Assembly (NCBI GenBank): GCA_018882725.1
Contig: VERK01000060.1
Coordinates: 1-10,706, forward strand
Length of the DNA stretch: 10,706 nt
Source of the DNA: Actinomycetota bacterium
GTDB taxonomy: Bacteria > Actinomycetota > Acidimicrobiia > Acidimicrobiales > Ilumatobacteraceae
Reading direction: 5' to 3'
Part shown: piece by piece, positions 1-5,616 of the stretch
Layout: each line of letters starts with the position of its first letter
How positions within the stretch are numbered: the first letter of the stretch is position 1
The notes under the pieces: generated by a model
Seen by the model: the letters and a program-made list of their open reading frames with translations, nothing else
What the model was told of the DNA's origin: nothing
The model's database searches: none
Program-made: the position numbers and the translations under genes

Positions 1-1138
1 AGTGCGCCTCGACCGGGTCGTCGAGTTCGGCCATGAGCCCGAGCACGGCCAGCCGTCGACCCGAACCGAGTGCCGCCAGCGTGTCGAGAGCGGCCAACAT
101 CGACGTGGGATTGGCGTTGTAGCAGTCGTCGAGAAGGGTGGCGCCCGACGTCAGCGTCACCGCATTCGACCGGTGCGCGCTCACTCGCGCGGCCGCCAAT
201 CCGTCGGCCATCGCCTCGAGCGGCACACCGAGCGCGACACCGACTGCGATGGCGGCAGCGGCGTTGGAGGCCGAGTGCCGCCCCGGAATCGCGAGGTGAA
301 CGGCGGTCGATCCGGCGGGAGTGTTCGCGGTGAATCGCGCCCGGCCTTGCTGATCGAGCGACAGGCTGTCGATGCGAATGTCGGCGGTTGACGATTCGCC
401 GTACGACAACACACGTGCGGCCGTGCGCGAACGCATGGCGATCACCCGATCGTCATCAGCGTTCAGCACCGCGACACCGAACGACGGCAATGCCTCGACC
501 AGTTCGCCTTTTGCGCGCGCGACCCCGTCGAGACCACCGACCAGGCTCGTGTGAGCCTCACCGACACGCGTGACCACCCCGATGGCCGGTCGGCCGATCC
601 GGCAGAGCAGATCGATCTGGCCGAATCCGCGCATACCCATCTCGAGAACGAGCACCTCGGTGTCGATCGGCGCGTTGAGGATCGTGACCGGCAACCCTTG
701 TTCGTTGTTGTACGAGCGCTCGGATGCGACGGTTCGCTTGGTGCTCGAGATGGCGGCGGCCACCAGATCCTTCGTGGTGGTCTTCCCGACCGATCCGGTG
801 ATGCCGACGGCCATGGTGCCCGCGGGCAGGCGCGTGCGCGCCCAACGCGCCGCATCCATGAGCGCTTCGCCGGTGTCGGCCACTTCGATGCACGCGATGC
901 GATCGACGAGATCGGCCCGGGCCGGTCGTGACGTCAGGTACGCAACCGCCCCTCGAGCGATTGCATCGTCGACGAAGTCGTGACCATCCCGTTCGGCTAC
1001 CAGCGGTACGAACATCTGACCCGCCGCGAGTGACCGCGAATCGAACGATGCTCCGTCGATCTCGACGTCGGGCCCCACCAAACGACAGGGCCCGTGCTCG
1101 GCAAGAGCACGGGCCAGGTCATGAGCACGCCAACGCAT
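1..1138 (-). CDS. murF: UDP-N-acetylmuramoyl-tripeptide--D-alanyl-D-alanine ligase MurF (C-terminus off the left edge)
   Basis: MurF adds the D-Ala-D-Ala dipeptide to the UDP-MurNAc tripeptide in the cytoplasm using ATP, the last cytoplasmic step of peptidoglycan precursor synthesis. About 379 residues are visible. The N-terminal substrate domain includes SFDSRSLAAGQMFVPL, the usual MurF signature near residue 30. A Mur-ligase P-loop GITGSVGKTTTKD follows at 112-124, then YNNEQGLPVTIL, EMGMRGFGQI, and DDCYNANPTSM at 337-347, a hallmark of MurF. The family is about 450 residues long, so roughly 70-100 C-terminal residues lie beyond position 1. The start chosen is the ATG at 1138, 22 bases after the diiron gene's stop. 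No Shine-Dalgarno precedes it. A TACCTT hexamer ends 6 bases upstream, so a leaderless start is possible. A perfect 11-bp stem-loop lies in codons 8-17. MurC/D/E are less likely because of the YNANP and NNEQG motifs. Confidence 0.95.
   Translation of the reverse strand, partial: MRWRAHDLARALAEHGPCRLVGPDVEIDGASFDSRSLAAGQMFVPLVAERDGHDFVDDAIARGAVAYLTSRPARADLVDRIACIEVADTGEALMDAARWARTRLPAGTMAVGITGSVGKTTTKDLVAAAISSTKRTVASERSYNNEQGLPVTILNAPIDTEVLVLEMGMRGFGQIDLLCRIGRPAIGVVTRVGEAHTSLVGGLDGVARAKGELVEALPSFGVAVLNADDDRVIAMRSRTAARVLSYGESSTADIRIDSLSLDQQGRARFTANTPAGSTAVHLAIPGRHSASNAAAAIAVGVALGVPLEAMADGLAAARVSAHRSNAVTLTSGATLLDDCYNANPTSMLAALDTLAALGSGRRLAVLGLMAELDDPVEAH
1089..1115 (-). repeat. Perfect 11-bp inverted repeat in the 5' end of murF
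   Basis: The arms GGCCCGTGCTC and GAGCACGGGCC enclose a 5-base loop. Read on the coding strand, the stem begins about 23 bases after the murF ATG. No T-run follows on either strand, so it does not look like an intrinsic terminator. It would form a stable GC-rich hairpin in the mRNA near the ribosome entry region. A role in expression is inference only. Confidence 0.6.
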
Positions 1139-1160
1139 GCCCCGAAGGTACTGCTGATCG

Positions 1161-2288
1161 TCAGTGGCTGGAGGGCATCTCCTCGCCCAGCGCGAACTTG
1201 GTGTACTCCTCGCCGGTGTCTTCCATGTTCTCGAACTGGATGACACCCATCTCCTCGTAGCGCTTGCGCAGCCACGAGTCGTTGCGGTCGAGAAGACCGA
1301 GCTTCTTACAGTTCGGGACGATCTTGCTGAAGAGCATCTGCTGGAAGACTTCACGCGTCGGGTCGCTCAGAACCAACGGGACCACGTCGCGGGTGTTGAT
1401 GCCCATGCGCTCCCAGACTTCCTGCGACATGAAGCGATCGCGCATACGGACCGAAGCCTCGTAAGCGAACTCCTGGCGGACCTTGATCTCGGTGTCGCTC
1501 ATCTCGGCATAGGCCTCTTGCAGCGAGAGCACGCCGAAGGCCACGTGGCGGGCCTCGTCGCTCATCACGTAGCGGAGCAGCTGCTTCAACAGCGGCTCGC
1601 TCGTGAACTGGTAGAGGTTTCCGAACGCAGCCAACGCGAGGCCCTCGACCATCACCTGCATGCCGAGGTAGGTCATGTCCCAGTTGCTGTCGTTGATGAT
1701 GTCGTCGAGGAGCATGCGCAGGTGGGCGTTGATCTGGAAGCCACCGCCCAACTTCTCGTCGAGGTAGCGAGCGAACACCTCGACGTGACGGGCCTCGTCG
1801 ACCACCTGGGTGGACGCGTACAACTTCGCGTCGTACCACGGCACGGTCTCGGTGATCTTGGCGGTGCACAGAAGCGCGCCCTGCTCGCCGTGCATGAACT
1901 GCGAGAGGCTCCACTTGCGCTGCAGAACCGCGAACTCGGTCCACTCCTTGTCGCCCCACTTCTCGACGGGCGTACCGTCGTAGTGGCTGGCGGTGAGACC
2001 CGACACGGCTGCGGCGAGGTCGGCCGACACCTGAGCCTCGACGTCGACGTCGGTGTCCCAGGGCAGGTCGGTGGTGGCGTTCCACTGACCGGTCTTGGCC
2101 TTCTCGTACAGGCGACGAAGCGCCGGGCGGGACAACGAGTAGTCCCACGAGAAGATGGCGTCGGCGTTGTCCTTCACCACGTGCTGCACCTCGTTGGGGT
2201 CGCAGGTGGGGATGGCCAGGATGGCCTCGATGTCGTTGAGATCGGCGCGGCCGATGATCTCCTGGCTTTCCTTCTCGGTGATGCTCAT
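1161..2288 (-). CDS. Ferritin-like diiron-carboxylate protein (R2/AurF-like oxygenase fold)
   Basis: 375 residues. The ligand pattern of a carboxylate-bridged diiron four-helix bundle is complete and appears twice: E135 then E165-xx-H168, and E215 then E245-xx-H248. Both ExxH units sit in an identical DEARHV hexapeptide (164-169 and 244-249), exactly 80 residues apart. This is the arrangement of R2-like, acyl-ACP desaturase and aminobenzoate-oxygenase relatives, which activate O2 to oxidise an organic substrate. The substrate cannot be read from the sequence. No signal peptide or membrane segment is seen, so it is probably cytoplasmic. An upstream in-frame start (2396) would overlap the regulator gene. 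The ATG at 2288 has a good CAGGAG Shine-Dalgarno 9 bases before it and is preferred. It lies 40 bases after the TetR stop, suggesting co-transcription under that regulator. murF follows 22 bases downstream. Alternatives are a storage ferritin (unlikely at this length) or an N-oxygenase. Confidence 0.85.
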   Translation of the reverse strand: MSITEKESQEIIGRADLNDIEAILAIPTCDPNEVQHVVKDNADAIFSWDYSLSRPALRRLYEKAKTGQWNATTDLPWDTDVDVEAQVSADLAAAVSGLTASHYDGTPVEKWGDKEWTEFAVLQRKWSLSQFMHGEQGALLCTAKITETVPWYDAKLYASTQVVDEARHVEVFARYLDEKLGGGFQINAHLRMLLDDIINDSNWDMTYLGMQVMVEGLALAAFGNLYQFTSEPLLKQLLRYVMSDEARHVAFGVLSLQEAYAEMSDTEIKVRQEFAYEASVRMRDRFMSQEVWERMGINTRDVVPLVLSDPTREVFQQMLFSKIVPNCKKLGLLDRNDSWLRKRYEEMGVIQFENMEDTGEEYTKFALGEEMPSSH

Positions 2289-2297
2289 GGCGTTGGT

Positions 2298-2303
2298 CTC
2301 CTG
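2298..2303 (-). promoter_or_regulatory. Shine-Dalgarno that sets the diiron gene start
   Basis: CAGGAG on the minus strand lies 9 bases before the ATG at 2288. It decides against the longer in-frame start at 2396, which would overlap the TetR coding region by about 68 bases and add 36 residues of low-complexity character. Confidence 0.7.
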
Positions 2304-2328
2304 TTGTCGAGATTGACGTGTTGGCTGA

Positions 2329-2916
2329 CTAACTGACGGGTAGATCGATGAAGGCAACGAGCGGCGCGAAGAACTCACGTGCTGAGGCCGGGTCACCCAG
2401 ATCGACGAGCGAGCTGGGTGCGAGGAAATGCGAAATCACGAGTCGGGCGAGCAGATCGACGAATCGCACTCCCACGTCGTGCGGCACGTGAGCCGTCACG
2501 ATGGGCAGCAGATACGCCGACGCGACGTTGATGATGCGCGGCAATCCGTCGACGGTGAGATCGCGAATGGCGGTGGCTTCTTCGGTCGCGAGCAACGTGA
2601 CGAGGTTTTCGTCGTTGCGCAGTTCGGTGGTGGCGTACACAGAGATCTGCACGGTGAGGTCGAGCAGCGAATCGGAATCGAGAAGAGCCGCGCGCATTCC
2701 TTCGAAGAACTCGCGCGTGTTACGCACGCGTAGCGCCTCGAACATCACGTCCTTGCCGCCGGGGAACATGCGATAGATCGATGCGCGCGAAACGTGCGAC
2801 TCGTTGGCCACGTCGTCGATCGTCACCTTGCCCAGACCCCAACGAACGATGCACTGATCCAATGCGTCGAGCACGCGGTCTTCCGCGCTTCGCGTCGGCG
2901 TCATGCCAGGTGTCAC
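2329..2916 (-). CDS. TetR-family transcriptional regulator
   Basis: 195 residues from the GTG at 2916. The N-terminal helix-turn-helix spans about residues 32-51 (TIDDVANESHVSRASIYRMF), with the typical VSRASIYRMF recognition helix followed by GGKDVMFEALR. The rest is a helical ligand-binding and dimerisation domain without recognisable specificity. TetR proteins usually repress and release DNA on binding a small ligand. GTG at 2916 is preferred over the internal ATG at 2904 because a TTGACG/TAGTGT promoter ends 7 bases before it, which would give a leaderless mRNA, and neither start has a Shine-Dalgarno. An inverted repeat across that promoter suggests autorepression. The diiron gene follows 40 bases downstream on the same strand, so its expression is probably under the same control. 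The binding-protein gene is divergent, about 167 bases away, and could also be affected, but that is less certain. Confidence 0.93.
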   Translation of the reverse strand: MTPGMTPTRSAEDRVLDALDQCIVRWGLGKVTIDDVANESHVSRASIYRMFPGGKDVMFEALRVRNTREFFEGMRAALLDSDSLLDLTVQISVYATTELRNDENLVTLLATEEATAIRDLTVDGLPRIINVASAYLLPIVTAHVPHDVGVRFVDLLARLVISHFLAPSSLVDLGDPASAREFFAPLVAFIDLPVS

Positions 2917-2953
2917 AAGTGAGACACTAAGACGACGTCTGTCTCATCGTCAA
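2917..2953 (-). promoter_or_regulatory. Promoter and probable operator of the TetR-diiron unit
   Basis: On the minus strand a TTGACG -35 (2948-2953), an 18-base spacer and a TAGTGT -10 (2924-2929) are followed by 7 bases and then the GTG at 2916, so transcription would start at or next to the start codon. A 7-bp inverted repeat, TGAGACA (2920-2926) and TGTCTCA (2940-2946) with a 13-base centre, covers the spacer and -10. Nested in it is AGACG-A-CGTCT (2930-2940). A TetR dimer bound here should block RNA polymerase. Confidence 0.7.
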
Positions 2954-3045
2954 CCCCCTGATCGTCACGATTTTCTGCCGTGATCTCCGCCCGGTGACGC
3001 ACATAAACCTGACCATCTGGGTCGGGAATTGGGTGCGAGCCCGGG

Positions 3046-3078
3046 TAGTCTCAGGAACCGTTCCCAGACCCGAAAGGA
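3046..3078 (+). promoter_or_regulatory. Likely promoter, small palindrome and Shine-Dalgarno of the importer operon
   Basis: A TAGTCT hexamer (3046-3051) could be a -10; no good -35 is seen at the right distance. The 11-base palindrome GGAAC-C-GTTCC (3054-3064) sits near the expected transcription start and could be an operator. AAAGGA (3073-3078) is a good ribosome binding site 5 bases before the ATG at 3084. The rest of the divergent spacer, 2954-3045, holds nothing I can identify beyond a weak TCACG-N9-CGTGA repeat at 2965-2983. Confidence 0.4.
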
Positions 3079-3083
3079 CCCCC

Positions 3084-3920
3084 ATGATCCGTCGACTGTC
3101 CCTGGCTGCCGCCCTCATCGGCACCTTCGCCCTCGCCTCGTGCGGTGGCGACGACGAAGGCTCGAGCGGCGGCGACTGCCCCACCATCACCGAGGGCAAG
3201 CTCACCATCGCCACCGGCAACCCGGCCTACTCACCGTGGGTCGAGAACGACGCCCCCGAGAGCGGCGAAGGCTTCGAGGCCGCCGTGGCCTACGCGGTCG
3301 CCGGCGAACTCGGCTACGACGCCGAGAACGTCGTGTGGGTGCGCACCACCTTCGACGAGGCCATCCAGCCCGGCGCGAAAAACTTCGACTTCAACCTCCA
3401 GCAGTACTCCATCACTCCGGAGCGTTCGGAGATCGTCTCGTTCAGCGACCCATACTACACCACCAACCAGGCGATCGTCGCTCTCGATGGTTCACCGGCC
3501 GCTGGCGCCACCTCGGTCGCCGATCTGGTCGACGTGAAGTTCGGTGCGCAGGCCGGCACCACCAGCCTCGAGTTCATCAACAACGTGATCAAGCCCTCGA
3601 GCGAAGCGTTCGTCTACGACGACAATGCGGGCGCGAAGGCTGCTCTCGAAGCCGGTCAGATCGATGCGATCGTCGTCGACCTTCCGACCGCTCTCTACAT
3701 CTCGGCCGTCGAGATCGAGGGTTCGTCGGTGATCGGTCAGTTCCCGGCCGACGCCGGTGGCTCCACCGACAACTTCGGTTTGCTCTTCGAGAAGGACAAC
3801 AAGCTCGTCGGTTGCGTCAACAAGGCTCTGGCCGCGTTGAAGGACTCGGGTTCGTTGGCCGAGATCACCAACAAGTGGTTGAGCGAGAACGTGGGTGCTC
3901 CGGTCATCTCCGTCGGCTGA
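3084..3920 (+). CDS. Polar amino acid ABC transporter, substrate-binding lipoprotein
   Basis: 278 residues. It begins with a lipoprotein signal peptide: RR at 3-4, a hydrophobic stretch 5-18 and a LASC lipobox with C20 as the lipidated cysteine, followed by an acidic/Gly/Ser linker. The mature part is a family-3 solute-binding protein. The SITPERSEIVSFSDPYY region contains R114, which in this family holds the substrate carboxylate. GAQAGTT at 154-160 is the usual hinge-region motif, and D199 in VVDLPTA is the usual amino-group ligand. The substrate is therefore probably an amino acid; which one cannot be told. C32 and C244 could form a disulfide. The ATG at 3084 was chosen for its AAAGGA and signal peptide; a longer GTG start at 2994 adds an unconvincing leader. 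Permease and ATPase follow on the same strand. Confidence 0.93.
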   Translation: MIRRLSLAAALIGTFALASCGGDDEGSSGGDCPTITEGKLTIATGNPAYSPWVENDAPESGEGFEAAVAYAVAGELGYDAENVVWVRTTFDEAIQPGAKNFDFNLQQYSITPERSEIVSFSDPYYTTNQAIVALDGSPAAGATSVADLVDVKFGAQAGTTSLEFINNVIKPSSEAFVYDDNAGAKAALEAGQIDAIVVDLPTALYISAVEIEGSSVIGQFPADAGGSTDNFGLLFEKDNKLVGCVNKALAALKDSGSLAEITNKWLSENVGAPVISVG

Positions 3921-3932
3921 TCGTCGGCTGAT
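3911..3932 (+). repeat. 11-bp tandem duplication across the binding-protein stop codon
   Basis: CGTCGGCTGAT occurs twice in direct succession (3911-3921 and 3922-3932). The first copy holds the TGA stop of the binding protein. The second copy is wholly in the intergenic region and carries a TGA in another frame. It looks like a small slippage duplication. Confidence 0.7.
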
Positions 3933-3968
3933 CGAAACGACCAACGGACGACCACGTCCTCCCCTCTC

Positions 3969-3985
3969 GGCGTAATCTCTACGCC
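3969..3985 (+). promoter_or_regulatory. Dyad overlapping a -10-like hexamer directly before the permease ATG
   Basis: GGCGTA-ATCTC-TACGCC is a perfect 6-bp inverted repeat with a 5-base centre, ending at the base before the ATG. It contains TAATCT (3973-3978), a good TANNNT -10 placed 7 bases from the ATG, so a leaderless permease transcript is possible. No strong -35 is seen. The alternative is an RNA hairpin behind the binding-protein gene that protects its mRNA. The two readings are not exclusive. Confidence 0.45.
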
Positions 3986-4873
3986 ATGACCGACACAGTG
4001 CCCGGGCCGAGCGATCGCCCGGGCACTGTCACGTCGGGCCGCAAGAAACTCACCCGCCGTCAAGAGTTCGAGCGTCGTCAGAAACGCCGCTCGGCAACCA
4101 TCGCCGCTACGTCCACTGCGATCGTCGTGGGAGCGCTCGTCATCTTCGTTCCACTCACTCCGGGCTGGGACAAGGTCCGCAAGTCGTTCTTCGACGGAGA
4201 ACTCTTCAACGACTCGTTCCCCCGCCTTCTCGAGGCGTTCGTGAAGAACCTGCAGATCTTCGCGTGGAGCACTCCGTTCATCCTCGTGATCGGCATGCTT
4301 CTCGCGATCTTCCGCAACGTGCGCACTCCGGCACTGTTCCCGTTGCGCCTCTTCGCCGCGGCCTACACCGACGTCTTTCGCGGTGTCCCGGTGATCCTCA
4401 CGATCCTCTTGATCGGATTCGGCGTGCCGGGCCTGGGCCTCGACCGGCCGTACAACAGCCCGTACCTGTGGGGTTCGGTCGCACTCGTTCTCGCCTACTC
4501 GGCCTACGTGGCCGAAGTGTTCCGTGCGGGCATCGAGAGCGTGCACGAGAGTCAGCGGGCCGGCGCGCGATCCCTCGGTTTGTCGTCGACCCAGACCATG
4601 CGCCACGTCATCGTTCCGCAGGCGATTCGCCGGGTGATCCCACCGCTCATGAACGACATGGTCTCGCTCCAGAAGGACGTCGCTCTGGTGAGCCTCATCG
4701 GACCGATCGAGATTCTTCGGCAGGCCGGCATCGACAAGTCGAAATTCGCCAACTTCACGCCCTACGTCGCGGCGGCCGTGATCTTCCTCGTACTCACCAT
4801 TCCCGAGACGCGATTCGTCGATTGGCTGAGCGCTCGCGAGCGGCGCCGCACCTCCGGGACGGCCGTGCGATGA
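3986..4873 (+). CDS. Polar amino acid ABC transporter, permease (HisM/GlnP family)
   Basis: 295 residues. After a basic cytoplasmic N-terminus rich in K/R (19-35), membrane segments are visible near 38-57, 90-109, 120-147, 160-178 and 260-280. The family motif TDVFRGVPVILTILL (128-142) precedes the EAA loop AEVFRAGIESVHESQRAGARSLG (176-198), where the ATPase docks. The protein forms the transmembrane channel of the importer, probably as a homodimer because only one permease gene is present. The gene starts 65 bases after the binding-protein stop and ends in ATGA, overlapping the ATPase by 4 bases, a sign of translational coupling. No Shine-Dalgarno precedes the ATG. The start codon is flanked by two stem-loops (3969-3985 and 3995-4029), the second coding for the unconserved residues 4-15. 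A GTG at codon 5 is an alternative start but lies inside the hairpin arm. Confidence 0.93.
   Translation: MTDTVPGPSDRPGTVTSGRKKLTRRQEFERRQKRRSATIAATSTAIVVGALVIFVPLTPGWDKVRKSFFDGELFNDSFPRLLEAFVKNLQIFAWSTPFILVIGMLLAIFRNVRTPALFPLRLFAAAYTDVFRGVPVILTILLIGFGVPGLGLDRPYNSPYLWGSVALVLAYSAYVAEVFRAGIESVHESQRAGARSLGLSSTQTMRHVIVPQAIRRVIPPLMNDMVSLQKDVALVSLIGPIEILRQAGIDKSKFANFTPYVAAAVIFLVLTIPETRFVDWLSARERRRTSGTAVR
3995..4029 (+). repeat. Perfect 12-bp inverted repeat in the 5' end of the permease gene
   Basis: ACAGTGCCCGGG (3995-4006) and CCCGGGCACTGT (4018-4029) flank an 11-base loop that itself contains CGATCG. The stem begins 9 bases after the A of the permease ATG. No T-run follows, so it is not an ordinary terminator. 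It is strong enough to affect ribosome loading or to act as a 3' stabiliser for the binding-protein message; that function is inferred. Confidence 0.65.
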
Positions 4874-5616
4874 TTCCCAAGCTGCAACTCATCGACGTTC
4901 GCAAGTCGTTCGGATCACGCGTGGTCCTCGATGGCGTGTCGATCGACATTGCCGACCGTGAAGTGGTGGCGTTCGTCGGCGCATCCGGAAGCGGCAAGAG
5001 CACTCTTTTACGCTGCGTCAACTTGCTCGAGCCCATCGACGACGGCCAGGTGGTCGTCGATGACGTCGACATCAGCGTGCCCGGCCTGCCCGTCGATCCG
5101 ATCCGACGCCGAATCGGCATGGTGTTCCAGAGTTTCAACCTCTTTCCACACATGAACGTGTTGAAGAACCTGTCGCTCGCTCCCCGCAAAGTTCTCGGCG
5201 TGTCGAGGAGCGAAGCCGAGAACACCGCGCGCGAACTACTCGAGCGCCTCGGCCTGGGCGATCGAGCCGACGCCTTCCCCGATCAGTTGTCGGGTGGTCA
5301 GCAGCAACGCGTCGCCATCGCCCGCAGCCTGGCCATGTCGCCCGAGATCCTGCTGCTCGACGAGATCACCTCGGCTCTCGACCCCGAACTGGTGGGTGAA
5401 GTGCTCGACGTCGTGCGCGAGTTGAAGGGCGGTGGCATGACGATGCTCATCGTGACTCACGAGATGGCCTTCGCCCGCGAGATCGCCGATCGCGTGTGCT
5501 TCTTGCATCAAGGCCAGATCGCCGAAGTGGCACCGCCCGACAAGTTCTTCTCGGCGCCCGAGAACGACCGCACGCGTCAATTCCTGCAGCGCGTGATCGA
5601 GTCGGGTCGGTTCTAG
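4870..5616 (+). CDS. Polar amino acid ABC transporter, ATP-binding protein (GlnQ/HisP family)
   Basis: 248 residues, the usual length. It powers the importer by ATP hydrolysis on the cytoplasmic side. Walker A is GASGSGKST (37-45), the Q-loop glutamine is Q87 in VFQSFNLFPHMNVLKNL, the signature is LSGGQQQR (140-147), Walker B is ILLLDE (160-165) with catalytic E165, the D-loop is SALD, and the switch histidine is H197 in VTHEM. The FNLFPHMNVLKN stretch is typical of the amino acid importers. One deviation is DEITSALD, where most relatives have DEPTSALD. Its ATG overlaps the permease stop as ATGA, so translation is probably coupled and needs no ribosome site of its own. Its TAG stop shares CTAG with the convergent acyl-CoA ligase. 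Confidence 0.96.
   Translation: MIPKLQLIDVRKSFGSRVVLDGVSIDIADREVVAFVGASGSGKSTLLRCVNLLEPIDDGQVVVDDVDISVPGLPVDPIRRRIGMVFQSFNLFPHMNVLKNLSLAPRKVLGVSRSEAENTARELLERLGLGDRADAFPDQLSGGQQQRVAIARSLAMSPEILLLDEITSALDPELVGEVLDVVRELKGGGMTMLIVTHEMAFAREIADRVCFLHQGQIAEVAPPDKFFSAPENDRTRQFLQRVIESGRF

Noticed and set aside
1089..1115. Rho-independent terminator for the diiron gene
   Set aside because: The hairpin lies inside murF and is not followed by a T-run, so I list it only as an inverted repeat.
1164..2336. 390-codon open frame on the plus strand opposite the diiron gene
   Set aside because: It mirrors the diiron gene exactly, its translation is low-complexity (Val/Leu/Ala/His) without motifs, and long antisense frames are expected with GC-rich third positions. 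The minus-strand gene has metal-ligand motifs and a ribosome site.
2994..3083. Longer GTG start for the binding protein
   Set aside because: The extra 30 residues precede a perfect lipoprotein signal peptide that must be N-terminal, and the ATG at 3084 has AAAGGA at the right distance.
3737..4606. 289-codon minus-strand frame opposite the binding protein and permease
   Set aside because: It crosses two well-supported genes, is rich in charged residues without family features, and has no ribosome site or promoter that I can see.
4264..4869. In-frame extension of the ATPase upstream through the permease
   Set aside because: The ABC domain begins right at the ATG at 4870; the upstream part is an Arg/Pro/His-rich shadow of the permease.
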